Source: Betaproteobacteria bacterium
Lineage (GTDB): Bacteria > Pseudomonadota > Gammaproteobacteria > Burkholderiales > Eutrophovitaceae
Assembly (NCBI GenBank): GCA_020346185.1
Contig: CP070775.1
Span: forward strand, 1,098,870 to 1,162,849
DNA: 63,980 nucleotides
Direction: 5' to 3'
Below are positions 1 through 8,265 of this stretch, piece after piece. The position numbers were made by a program, and so were the translations under genes. The stretch's first letter is position 1, and every line of letters begins with the position of its first letter. The notes beneath the pieces are model-generated. The model was given only the letters and a program-made list of their open reading frames with translations, searched no databases and was not told where the DNA came from.

Positions 1-1
1 A

Positions 2-169
2 TCCGTTACCCACGGCTCGCAAGCCGGCCAGGAATTGAAGGTTGGTGAAATCACCAAGCCGAACTGGAGTGACCGCAATGCGATGAACCCGCGTAGCGAT
101 TCCAAGCCATTCGCCAAGTCCGCTGGCAAGTACCGCTTCGGTGACATCAACTCGGTCACGCATAACTAA
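2..169 (+). CDS. C-terminal end of an unidentified protein (5' end outside window)
   Basis: The frame is open from the window edge and stops with TAA at 167-169, giving 55 residues. The fragment is hydrophilic, rich in Ser, Lys, Asn and Gly, and ends FGDINSVTHN. It has no membrane segment, no cysteine and no motif I recognise. The terminal residue is Asn rather than the aromatic residue typical of outer-membrane barrels. A probable terminator follows within 30 bases, which supports this as a real gene end. The function is unknown because most of the protein lies outside the window. Confidence 0.6.
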   Translation, partial: SVTHGSQAGQELKVGEITKPNWSDRNAMNPRSDSKPFAKSAGKYRFGDINSVTHN

Positions 170-195
170 GCTCTTCGGTTGATCTGATCAACCGT

Positions 196-247
196 GCGAG
201 GGGGCAGTCGGGCAGAGACCCTGTCTGGCGGTCCCCTCGCTCCTTTT
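196..247 (+). terminator. Probable intrinsic terminator
   Basis: GCGAGGGG at 196-203 is the exact reverse complement of CCCCTCGC at 233-240. The loop can form a smaller CAGA/TCTG stem, and a short CTTTT run follows the outer stem. It lies just downstream of the stop codon at 169. The T-run is short, so termination may be partial. Confidence 0.45.
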
Positions 248-826
248 GCGCTGTGATGTCAGCACAATCAACCCGCAGTGACACCGCGCCACTCCGCTTC
301 TGGATAGCTGCCCTGAAGCCGCGCTTCCAGCAATGTCGCTGGACGGCGCCGGGGATTTGTTCAGCGGCAATGGAGTCGAGGCACAGTCCACGCAGCCGTT
401 GTCCTCATCGCATCACCTAAAAATTCATAGCGCTCACATAACTAGGGCGATATTGCGTTCAAATAAACGCCTTCCAAGTCACGGCGGATGTCAGGCAGGG
501 CGCTTGAATCGCGTCAATGCGACGAGTCAAACAGCCTTACACCCCAAGATCGTATTCTGATCACCCCCTCGCAGTATGTACCGCATCTTGCGGATCTCGC
601 ACAGAGATGTAATCGCGATGACACCATCACCTCACCATTGAGCTACGGTGGTGATTCTGGCGCAATTCGTAAAGAGCTTGGCGTAAATAGATACATAACG
701 CGATATTGACGAGCATAGAATTTATCGTCGACAAACAAGCAACAAGAAGCCAACGACGAATCCGCGAACCAGCAGCAAAGCGTAATTAATTATTAAGAAC
801 TGCCACAAATTACGGAGGAAGGACGA
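248..826. other. Intergenic stretch with no supported gene
   Basis: Several short open frames occur here, but none has a good ribosome binding site, a recognisable motif or natural-looking protein composition. The last 120 bases are AT-richer than the surroundings and probably hold the promoter of the small membrane protein that follows. No specific promoter boxes are claimed. Confidence 0.5.
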
Positions 827-943
827 ATGGAACTCTGGAACGTCTGGACTGCCCTGGCAGCCGGTTTACTGATTGGAGCCAACCTTGGAATGCTGTTGAT
901 TGCAATACTAACGATCAGTAGTCGGGACGGCCCTCGTCAATGA
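827..943 (+). CDS. 38-residue single-pass membrane protein
   Basis: ATG at 827 follows a strong Shine-Dalgarno run (GGAGGAAGG, 814-822). The protein starts MELWNVWTAL, has one hydrophobic segment over roughly residues 6-31 with small-residue spacing (AAGLLIGANLG), and ends in a short charged tail (SSRDGPRQ). The topology looks like a small single-span membrane protein. I do not recognise a family. The upstream region is AT-rich and the gene stands alone, so it is probably monocistronic. The ribosome binding site and clean hydrophobic segment make it more credible than neighbouring short frames. Its role is unknown. Confidence 0.55.
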   Translation: MELWNVWTALAAGLLIGANLGMLLIAILTISSRDGPRQ

Positions 944-1122
944 CAATGAAGAGAGACTACTAATGACAGCCTTGATCTTAGGCGCGGAGCTTGAATTCGG
1001 CATCCAGTGAGCGCGCTACGGTAATAGCAGCGCAGCTGTGCGGCACCGCTGATGCCGACTGTTCTGAACCTTCCCGCAGGGTAGGATGTTTCGATGTCCG
1101 ATTAGTTGTAGTAGTCGCGCCG

Positions 1123-1506
1123 ACCTGTTGAAAAAGTCCCATTTAGACGATTCGAGAGTTGCAATAGTAAGATTCTGTAACTTCGAGACGGGTGAAGCTT
1201 ATGCAGGGTCGACAGGTTTCCCAACGAGTTTTGTTCGATACGATCGATCTGGAAAGCCTGATACCGGATGATCATTTGCTTCGACGCATCGATACCACGA
1301 TTGATTTCGACTTTATTTATGAAGTGACCCGAGATCTGTACTGTGCAGATAATGGTCGCAACTCGATCGACCCGGTACTGTTCTTTCGGATGCAGTTAAT
1401 CAGTTACCCCTATGGCATGAAGTCGGATCGGGAACTGTGCCGGGAAGTGCATCTGAACCTGGCATATCGCTGGTTGTGCCGACTCAGCTTGCACGAAACG
1501 CATTGA
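1123..1506 (+). mobile_element. Truncated IS1182/IS5-type transposase and left IS end
   Basis: The frame from 1192 (or ATG at 1201) encodes the N-terminal DUF772-type region of an IS1182-like transposase. It contains DDHLLRRID, FIYEVTRDLY, NGRNSIDPV and YRWLCRLSL in the expected order. It stops after about 100 residues, where the family normally continues into the DHSTFS segment and then the catalytic DDE domain. The bases CTGTTGAAAAAGTCC at 1125-1139 resemble the terminal inverted repeat of such elements. No right end or remaining transposase is visible; instead a dehydratase gene begins within 70 bases. This is a dead remnant. Confidence 0.75.
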
Positions 1507-1571
1507 GCACGATCGGTGGGAATGTTGTATTTTTCTTTGTCAGGCACCGCGACACAGGAACGGAGGCTCGA

Positions 1572-2600
1572 TTGAAGCGCACAGAAATGCGGTACCCAAA
1601 ATTTCGCGATGTTCTTTCAGCGCGCCAACGCATCAGGCCTTACTTGCGACCTACGCCGCTTAATCGTTATGCGTCACTGGATGCGTTGATCGGCACCGAA
1701 GTCTGGGTCAAGCATGAGAATTGCCAACCTGTCGGTGCCTTCAAGATCCGAGGCGGGATCAATTTGCTGTCGACGTTGTCGGAGCAAGAGCGCGCTCGGG
1801 GTGTGATTACCGCGAGCACGGGCAATCATGGCCAGTCAGTATCGTACGCTGCCCGGCTGTTTGGTGCGAGTGCCTACATATGCGTTCCGAGCGGTGCCAA
1901 CCCCGACAAGGTGGCCGCGATTCGCGCCATGGGGGGCAAGGTGATCGACCAAGGTGCAAACTTTGACGAGGCGGCGCGCAACGCGCAGCACCTGGCGCAG
2001 CAACATGGCTACCGCTTCATCCACTCGGCGAATGAACCGTTGCTGATTGCCGGCGTTGCGACCGAAACTCTCGAGATGCTCGAAGAGCAGCCTGACATTG
2101 ATACGATTATTGTGCCGATCGGCCTTGGCAGTGGTGCGGCTGGCGCTTGCGTCGTGGCCAAGGCAATCAGCCTCAATATCCGAGTGATCGGCGTGCAGGC
2201 TGCCGCTTCACCCGCCGTTCATGATTCATGGCGCAGCGGCCACATTGAAACGCGCCCAAATGAAACCTTTGCCGAGGGTCTGGCGACAGGTCAGGCAGCG
2301 GAGATGACGCTGGAGCTTTTGTCGCGACATCTGGATGATTTCCGTCTTGTCTCCGAAGACGAGATCCTGCAGGGAATGCTGTGGTGGATCGAACGTTGTC
2401 ACACGCTTGCCGAATCGGCGGCCGGTGCGGTACTTGCCGCGACGTACGGCATGCGGGATGCGTTGGCCGGCAGCAAGGTCGGCGTGATCTGTTGTGGCAG
2501 CAATACCACGGTAGCGCAACTCAAGAAGGCGCTGGAAACGGCCCGCCAAGAGCCGGACTCACTGCCGCCAAGCTGGCAAGGGCATTCGCCTGGGCGCTGA
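1572..2600 (+). CDS. Serine/threonine dehydratase, PLP-dependent (no ACT domain)
   Basis: The product is 342 residues with the fold-type II PLP signature: catalytic lysine in GAFKIRGG (Lys58), a substrate loop in ASTGNHGQS, and a phosphate-binding loop GLGSGAAG. These enzymes deaminate L-threonine or L-serine to the 2-oxo acid and ammonia. It lacks the C-terminal ACT regulatory domain of biosynthetic IlvA, so it resembles catabolic TdcB-like dehydratases or serine racemases. I chose TTG at 1572 because GGAGG (1562-1566) sits 5 bases upstream; ATG at 1587 is the alternative. The open frame extends upstream into the transposase remnant, but that part is not protein-like. A second, ACT-bearing dehydratase lies at 16152. 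Confidence 0.85.
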   Translation: MKRTEMRYPKFRDVLSARQRIRPYLRPTPLNRYASLDALIGTEVWVKHENCQPVGAFKIRGGINLLSTLSEQERARGVITASTGNHGQSVSYAARLFGASAYICVPSGANPDKVAAIRAMGGKVIDQGANFDEAARNAQHLAQQHGYRFIHSANEPLLIAGVATETLEMLEEQPDIDTIIVPIGLGSGAAGACVVAKAISLNIRVIGVQAAASPAVHDSWRSGHIETRPNETFAEGLATGQAAEMTLELLSRHLDDFRLVSEDEILQGMLWWIERCHTLAESAAGAVLAATYGMRDALAGSKVGVICCGSNTTVAQLKKALETARQEPDSLPPSWQGHSPGR

Positions 2601-2632
2601 CAGATAGCCGGTTGCTTGCGATGGCGTCGAGC

Positions 2633-3589
2633 TTACGACGGCGAAGCGAAGCGGCGGATGCTGAGCTTGTCACCACGCAATACGATTTCGTAAATTCCGG
2701 ACTCGGCAACCATGAACTGGTCTGTACGTTTGCGCACCGCCAAACCTCGTTCGGTCAGGGCAACCGAGTGCTTCCATAAGAAGTCGACGACATCGCTTTG
2801 TCGCTCGCCGAGCGGCAATTCGAGTCGCCGCGTGCCAATGATTGCCAGTGGAGTGGCGTGGCGAAAGCCGGCGAAGGCGTGCTCGACGTGCAGGTATTCG
2901 AGCCCGAGCTGGTATCCCACCAGGGCAGTAGCCCTGGATCCGAGTTGTGCGACCTGACCGTCGACGCGAACCTGCGCGACAACGGCTTCCTCCACCGGCC
3001 TGGCAGCAGAGGCAAGCGTCGTCGTCGTCAGCAGAAGCGCGGCAAGGGCAAGGCTGAAAACTGTATCGCGCACCCGCGAAATCGGGCCGCCGGTGCCGAT
3101 GCCGAAGACCCGGCCGAGTAACCAACCCAAGCCCGCCCAGGTCAACAGCGACAAGCCGACGAAAAGTTTCTCGATATGGCTCTGTGGATTCCAGGCGCCG
3201 GACACACCCAGTGCAACGACTGTAATCAGAGTGAACGCAATGACACCGAGACTGGTGTAGATCCAGCGCGTCACTTCCAACCAGCGCGGTTCGCCACCGC
3301 GAGAAAAGAATTGCCGCAGGCGCACCGCCCACGGGATACCCAGATTGTGGCCGCAGTGCTCGCACTCGGAACCGGCCACTACTGTCATGCGTCTGCAGGA
3401 CATACAGTGCATGATCCACTCCCGTTCGATTCCGATGTTGGCTGCCTGCATTTCGACCAATATCCGGATCGACGGGGCCAGGATGACGTAGACCAGCATC
3501 AGCAGGCCGAGCAAGAAAGCGATGTCGCCCGCAGACGACAGTAGGGGGCCGAAGCCTTGCTCGATGGTGCGAAGCAATGATGAGAGCAT
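2633..3589 (-). CDS. Membrane protein with an N-terminal zinc-ribbon-like insert
   Basis: The product is 318 residues. It has an N-terminal transmembrane segment (about 22-42), a cytoplasmic insert with two cysteine pairs (CMSCRR and CEHCGHN, about residues 62-80) that looks like a zinc ribbon, then about three more hydrophobic segments between residues 110 and 205. The C-terminal part (about 210-318) is soluble and ends in beta-rich sequence. I do not recognise the family. It converges on the dehydratase, with only 32 bases between the stop codons. The role is unknown; the cysteine pairs suggest metal binding or a structural zinc. Confidence 0.7.
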   Translation of the reverse strand: MLSSLLRTIEQGFGPLLSSAGDIAFLLGLLMLVYVILAPSIRILVEMQAANIGIEREWIMHCMSCRRMTVVAGSECEHCGHNLGIPWAVRLRQFFSRGGEPRWLEVTRWIYTSLGVIAFTLITVVALGVSGAWNPQSHIEKLFVGLSLLTWAGLGWLLGRVFGIGTGGPISRVRDTVFSLALAALLLTTTTLASAARPVEEAVVAQVRVDGQVAQLGSRATALVGYQLGLEYLHVEHAFAGFRHATPLAIIGTRRLELPLGERQSDVVDFLWKHSVALTERGLAVRKRTDQFMVAESGIYEIVLRGDKLSIRRFASPS

Positions 3590-3656
3590 AATCGCAAACG
3601 GCTCGCTACTATTTGGTTCAGAATAACACGCGCTGGCTATCAGGCACGTGTTGCGT

Positions 3657-4479
3657 TCACCGTTCGAGAAGCGAGTCGATTTGCGGAATGACGTGCTCGG
3701 TAGCGGCTGCGCCCGTCTCGATCACTTCTTTTGCCCGGTGGAAATCGAGGAGCGCGAAATGTGCCAGAAGGGGTGTGATCAGGGTAGCGGCGGGATCACT
3801 GGCGAGCCGGCTGCGGGTGATTTGCACCTGCATGATGTTGATGCTCGCGGTTACCACGTCGGTCATCGATGGCGTATCGTGATCGGCGCCTTCCAATGCC
3901 AACGCGCTGGCAAGCTTAATCAAGAAGCGATCAAACAGCGGTGCTGATTCTGATGAATCCGATTGCGTTAAATCGCCGTCCGATATGCCGAGCACACCGC
4001 TACGGTTGCGGCGCGCCGCGCCGAACTGGTCGGTATTTAGGTCAACGGCAATGACCAGGTCAGCACCCAGTGCCCGGCACATCGACACCGGCGCGCAGCC
4101 AGATTTCGCGACCGTTGGCGAGGTCCGTTGCGATCGCACCAAACAGCGTATCCAGATCTTCAATGGTGCGGTCGCGCACGATATCGCGGAAGAAATCGAA
4201 CAGTTGCTCGCCTTTGATCAGACCGCCGTTCATGGTGAAGTCAAAATCACCGATGACTTTCTGCCAATTCAAGGTCCGCATCCAGTCTTCCAACTTGGAT
4301 AGCTCGCCGCATGCCATCGCTGCACCGACCAGTGCGCCGATCGAGGTGCTGCAGACGATATTGGGGACGATGTTGTTGCGTTCCGGCGCACGGATGACGC
4401 CAATGTGTGCTCAACCGCGGGCCGCGCCGCTTCCCAGCGCCAGTCCGATGCGCAGTTCACTTTGTCTTTTGTCAGTCAT
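3657..4479 (-). pseudogene. Broken patatin-like phospholipase (RssA/YchK type)
   Basis: Reading from ATG at 4479 gives the family start (RIGLALGSGAARG), then TGA at 4411-4413 where the family has Trp in GWAHIG. The same frame continues through STSIGALVGAAMACGEL to ATDLANGREIWLRAG. At about 4083 the sequence jumps frame straight to VSMCRALGADLVIAVDLN, so a stretch of roughly 35-40 residues is missing. That stretch carries the DGG motif with the catalytic aspartate. The nucleophile motif GxSxG is also changed to STSIG. Three independent lesions make this a non-functional lipid hydrolase. Confidence 0.88.
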
Positions 4480-4747
4480 ACTGCAGGGGCATACATGTCA
4501 GATGTGTGCCTAGATTCGCACCGGATTATACGTCGCGGCTTTCTCCTGGCGGTGGTAAACGACCTGCTCGGACTGCACGGGTTGCGATGTCGCCAGCGAT
4601 CCCGGCTTGCGGCACAGTGCTGTCGCAACGTTTGACCTACAATTACGGTGTGTCGATCACTCGCGGCGGAGACCGGTTTTCCTGCATTCCATTGAACAAG
4701 TATCGGGTCGTGTGACGCACTGCTCGACGAAAGGCGAAGTCGGATAA

Positions 4748-5473
4748 ATGACCGAATTACTCTTTTACGATGATGTAAACCTCAGACAATGCGACTGCCG
4801 GGTCGTCGATGTTGGTGACGACGGCATCGTGCTCGATCGTACCGTGTTCTACCCGGTCGGCGGTGGCCAACCCGGTGATTCGGGCGTATTGCGGTTACAG
4901 GATGGAACTGAGGTGCCGATCGAAACGACGCGACGCAGGAAAGAAGACGGCACGGTGCTGCACGTTCCTGTCATGTCGGGCAACGCTTCTGGTTTGCGGC
5001 AGGGAGACCGTGTGGTCGCATCGGTGGACTGGCAGCGTCGGTATGCACACATGCGCGTTCACACTTGCCTGCATCTGTTGTCTGCCGTCATTCGGGCCGG
5101 TGTCACCGGTGGCGCGATCCGGGACGGTTCCGGCCGACTTGATTTCGATTTGCCCGATGCAAAACTTGACCGCGCCAGCGTCGAGGCGGACCTGAATGCA
5201 TTGATTGCCGAAGCGCATCCGGTCGCTCCGCGCTGGATTACAAGTGCGGAACTCGAGGCACAGCCGCAGCTGGTCAAGACGATGTCGGTGGCTCCGCCAG
5301 GGGGCGTGTCGTGCGTTCGTTTGCTGGAAATTGCGAGCGTGGATTTGCAAGCCTGCGGTGGCACTCACGTCAGCAATACTGCCGAAATCGGATCGGTCGT
5401 CGTGAGTAAAATCGAAAGTAAAGGCTCGCACAACCGGCGTGTTGCGGTCGCCCTTGCAGAAAGTCCATTTTGA
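4748..5473 (+). CDS. alaX: AlaX-type alanyl-tRNA editing hydrolase
   Basis: The product is 241 residues, matching free-standing homologues of the AlaRS editing domain, which remove serine or glycine wrongly attached to tRNA(Ala). The N-terminal part carries FYPVGGGQPGDSG, typical of the AlaRS/AlaX family. The zinc site is present: HTCLH (His105, His109) and CGGTH (Cys203, His207). There is no aminoacylation domain. The gene ends TGATG, overlapping the start of the next membrane-protein gene, so the two are translationally coupled. It is divergent from the broken patatin gene. Confidence 0.88.
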   Translation: MTELLFYDDVNLRQCDCRVVDVGDDGIVLDRTVFYPVGGGQPGDSGVLRLQDGTEVPIETTRRRKEDGTVLHVPVMSGNASGLRQGDRVVASVDWQRRYAHMRVHTCLHLLSAVIRAGVTGGAIRDGSGRLDFDLPDAKLDRASVEADLNALIAEAHPVAPRWITSAELEAQPQLVKTMSVAPPGGVSCVRLLEIASVDLQACGGTHVSNTAEIGSVVVSKIESKGSHNRRVAVALAESPF

Positions 5474-6273
5474 TGCAATTCAGCTCCCCTCGATTGCCGG
5501 TTGTCAAGATCATTGCCGGCTCGGTGATGCTGTTCTGGGAGCGGCGCCGTGCGCTGTTGCAAGTGCTGTGGTTGCCGCTGCTGCTCGGCATTGCGTTCAC
5601 CATATCGGAGAGCCGGTGGGGACCGAGCTCCTGGGAGGTAGGAGCTGCAGAACTCGATGCGAGACGTCAAATGTCGATGCTGCTTTGGACGTTGCCATTG
5701 TTCGCTTTGACAGTCGTTTTCGCCGTCCGCAGTTATCGGGTTTATCTGCTCGCTGATCAACAAACGTTGAGGTACGCGCCGATCTCATGGGGACTGCGCG
5801 AAACGCGCTTCATCTTTGCCATGGCGGGAATCGCCTTCGTCTTTGCCACAACGGCTTTTCTTTTCGGCAGCATCGTTGCCTTGCTGTGGCCCGCTGTGAG
5901 CGAATCGGCCGGCGGGCGATTCGGGCTTGCCCTGATCCTGCCACCAGCGTACCTGGCTGGCCGTCTGCTGCTGGCGTTCCCAGCCCTGGCAATCGACAAA
6001 TCAGAGGACGTGTTTCAAGCGCTCACGGCTTCGTGGAGATTGACCAGGCGCAATGGTTGGCGGGTGCTGGCGCTGTGTGTTCTGGTGCCGGGCACAGTGG
6101 CATGGTCTCTGGAACAGGTTGGCCAGTTGTCAATTCCAGGTATCAACCTTGTCTCGGCGATTGGCGTGTGGGTGGTTATGCCATTGGAACTGGCTCTGGT
6201 GGCACTGTCCTATGTGACTTTGCAGCTTGGTAGTTCGACTGCCAGAGCCGATCCGACAGAATCGGCCGGGTAA
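5473..6273 (+). CDS. Multi-pass membrane protein of unknown function
   Basis: ATG at 5473 overlaps the alaX stop codon (TGATG), so coupled translation is expected; TTG at 5470 is an alternative. The 266-residue product has about six hydrophobic segments, among them residues 30-43, 68-85, 112-137, 148-166 and 196-240. A conserved-looking cytoplasmic stretch (DVFQALTASWRLTRRNGWR) resembles the amphipathic region seen in YciC/DUF975-like integral membrane proteins, but the match is weak. Its operon partner is a tRNA editing factor, which gives no clear clue to its role. Confidence 0.75.
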   Translation: MQFSSPRLPVVKIIAGSVMLFWERRRALLQVLWLPLLLGIAFTISESRWGPSSWEVGAAELDARRQMSMLLWTLPLFALTVVFAVRSYRVYLLADQQTLRYAPISWGLRETRFIFAMAGIAFVFATTAFLFGSIVALLWPAVSESAGGRFGLALILPPAYLAGRLLLAFPALAIDKSEDVFQALTASWRLTRRNGWRVLALCVLVPGTVAWSLEQVGQLSIPGINLVSAIGVWVVMPLELALVALSYVTLQLGSSTARADPTESAG

Positions 6274-6302
6274 ACCGGCGCCGCCGGTTTATGTCATCGC
6301 GC

Positions 6303-7406
6303 TCAGGCGCTCAGCTGGCGCACCTCGGCCGAGCGAGGAGCACGCTCAGGCAGCACGTCGCGCAGTTTTTGTCGGGCTTCACGCAGAATTGTTTCGGTGG
6401 TGCCCCAGTCGATACAGGCATCGGTTACAGACACCCCGTACTTGAGCCGAGACGGATCGTCAGTCAGTTTCTGATTGCCAGCTCCGATGTTGCTTTCGAG
6501 CATCAAGCCAACGATGGACTCATTGCCTTCCAGAATCTGGTGCACGCAGTCATTCATCACCAGCGGCTGCAGGTTTTGATCCTTGTTGGAATTGGCGTGG
6601 CTGCAGTCGACAACAACATTGCACGGCAGATTTGCTTTCTCCAACTCCCTCTCCACCAACGCCACGGTCACCGAGTCGTAATTCGGGCCCTTGTCACCGC
6701 CACGCAGTACGATATGGCCATACGCATTGCCCTTGGTGCGGATCACGGCAACTTGACCGCCCTGATCAATGCCCAAAAAGCTGTGTGGTTTCGACACCGA
6801 TTGCAGCGCATTGACTGCCACCGTGAGACTGCCGTCAGTGCCGTTCTTGAAGCCAACGGGCGTTGATAGCCCGCTCGCCATTTCGCGATGGGTTTGCGAT
6901 TCTGTGGTGCGCGCGCCGACTGCGCTCCATGAAATCAGGTCACCCAGATACTGTGGGCTGATCGGGTCGAGCGCCTCGGTTCCGGTCGGCAACCCCAGTT
7001 CGTTAATATCGATGAGTAGCGTTCGCGCCAGGCGCAGGCCAGAATCGATATCGAAAGAGTCATTCATGTGCGGATCGTTGATCAGACCTTTCCAGCCAAT
7101 GGTCGTCCGCGGCTTTTCGAAATAGACACGCATGACGATGAACAGCGTGTCGCTGACTTCCTCGGCCAAGGTCCTGAGACGACGCGCATAATCCATTGCA
7201 GCTACCGGGTCGTGGATGGAGCAGGGGCCGACGACGACCATCAGGCGGTGGTCCGCTCGGTCGAGAATCCGCTCGGCTGCTTGGCGTCCGTCAATGACGG
7301 TGCGCTCGGCCAGATCGGTGAGTGGTAGTTCTTTCTTGATACCGGCTGGTGTGTCGAGTACTTCCTGGGACTCGACATTAATGTTGTATACGAGTTTTTC
7401 GTCCAT
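6303..7406 (-). CDS. aroG: 3-deoxy-7-phosphoheptulonate (DAHP) synthase, class I
   Basis: The product is 367 residues, a normal length for AroF/AroG/AroH enzymes. These condense phosphoenolpyruvate with erythrose 4-phosphate in the first step of the shikimate pathway. Visible motifs are GPCSIHD (metal-binding Cys), the PEP-binding loop KPRTTIGWKG, VGFKNGTDG, and the metal-ligand region DCSHANSNKDQ. The start at 7406 has AGGAG five bases upstream on the minus strand. Which aromatic amino acid feeds back on it cannot be told from sequence by eye, so the symbol denotes the family rather than a specific isozyme. Confidence 0.92.
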   Translation of the reverse strand: MDEKLVYNINVESQEVLDTPAGIKKELPLTDLAERTVIDGRQAAERILDRADHRLMVVVGPCSIHDPVAAMDYARRLRTLAEEVSDTLFIVMRVYFEKPRTTIGWKGLINDPHMNDSFDIDSGLRLARTLLIDINELGLPTGTEALDPISPQYLGDLISWSAVGARTTESQTHREMASGLSTPVGFKNGTDGSLTVAVNALQSVSKPHSFLGIDQGGQVAVIRTKGNAYGHIVLRGGDKGPNYDSVTVALVERELEKANLPCNVVVDCSHANSNKDQNLQPLVMNDCVHQILEGNESIVGLMLESNIGAGNQKLTDDPSRLKYGVSVTDACIDWGTTETILREARQKLRDVLPERAPRSAEVRQLSA

Positions 7407-7460
7407 TTCTCCTGCCCCTTGACCCGTAATGAGGGCCGTCCATCGTGCCCCTGAGGCAAC

Positions 7461-7488
7461 ATTTTAAGTCATTGTCCGGGGCGGTAAA
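7461..7488 (-). promoter_or_regulatory. Candidate sigma-70 promoter of the DAHP synthase gene
   Basis: On the minus strand, TTTACC (7488-7483) and TAAAAT (7466-7461) are separated by 16 bases and lie about 55 bases upstream of the start codon. No attenuator-like leader peptide rich in aromatic residues was seen. The -35 box matches the consensus only partly. Confidence 0.3.
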
Positions 7489-7835
7489 ACCTCCCGACTG
7501 CTGCGCCGGGCGGGTTGGTGTTGGTCGGCTAGATCGGTACCGGCGTGGTTCGCGCCGGCAGCGGCGTTGGCCGGGGCGCGGGCCATGACACGGCGAGGCG
7601 GCCAATTATTCCTGATCCATACTTTTTAATTGAACAAAGAACTGAGTCGAAACGCAGCCGGGTCCGGGGTTGTCCGTGGCGTGGATTCGCTCATCCCGTG
7701 GTGACGCACTTTGCTACCGGGTGCATTCTCCCGATTGATATGATCGTTGCCTTCGGAGCGATTGCTGTCCCTTCGGCCTGCTTGCAGGAGAGCGCGGTCA
7801 ATTGGGGGCGACACCGCACTTGGCGCAACGGGAAA
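7489..7835. other. Intergenic stretch with no supported gene
   Basis: Short frames on both strands lack motifs and ribosome binding sites. The stretch lies between the DAHP synthase promoter region and the NIPSNAP remnant and may contain further degraded sequence that I cannot identify. Confidence 0.4.
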
Positions 7836-8108
7836 TCAGGTGGTCGGCGTCAGTATCGAGTTTGTGATCGATGACACCAGCAGGCCGTTCTTTCGAGTCT
7901 CGGCGCGTATCGCCAGCTATTCCTTATCGGGAACGAAAGCGCCCCAGGTCTTCTCCCAGTCAGCCAGACTGTCCCACTGCAGCAGGTAAGTCAGGTCGAT
8001 ATTATTGTCGCTGACTGACATGGTGAAAACACCGATCGGACGGCTGTTGAAGCGCCGCCACAGGTTCCGGCATGCATTGGGGCCAGCCCGCCCGGCACAA
8101 TGTGGCAT
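7836..8108 (-). pseudogene. NIPSNAP-family protein remnant
   Basis: The minus strand encodes PIGVFTMSVSDNNIDLTYLL, then QWDSLADWEKTWGAFVPDKE, a TAG stop, and then in the same frame LAIRAETRKNGLLVSS and NSILTPTT followed by TGA (7836-7838). In NIPSNAP proteins this region reads WxAF...DPEWLAxRxExEKNGPLV...NxILxPT, so TAG replaces the conserved Trp codon. The N-terminal half of the domain is missing or unrecognisable. This is a partial, broken copy. Confidence 0.72.
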
Positions 8109-8265
8109 GCGCCCAGCCAGTCGTTGGTATTAGCCCCTTTTTTTAGTTTTCGGATCGGTCTTTGTCTACCCTGGATTTTGCATTAAATGCTTTGCCGGAC
8201 CTGCTGCCTACTGCTTAGCCACGGATGCACGAAGCGACCGGCACTTGCTCTGAACGCCGCGCCAG

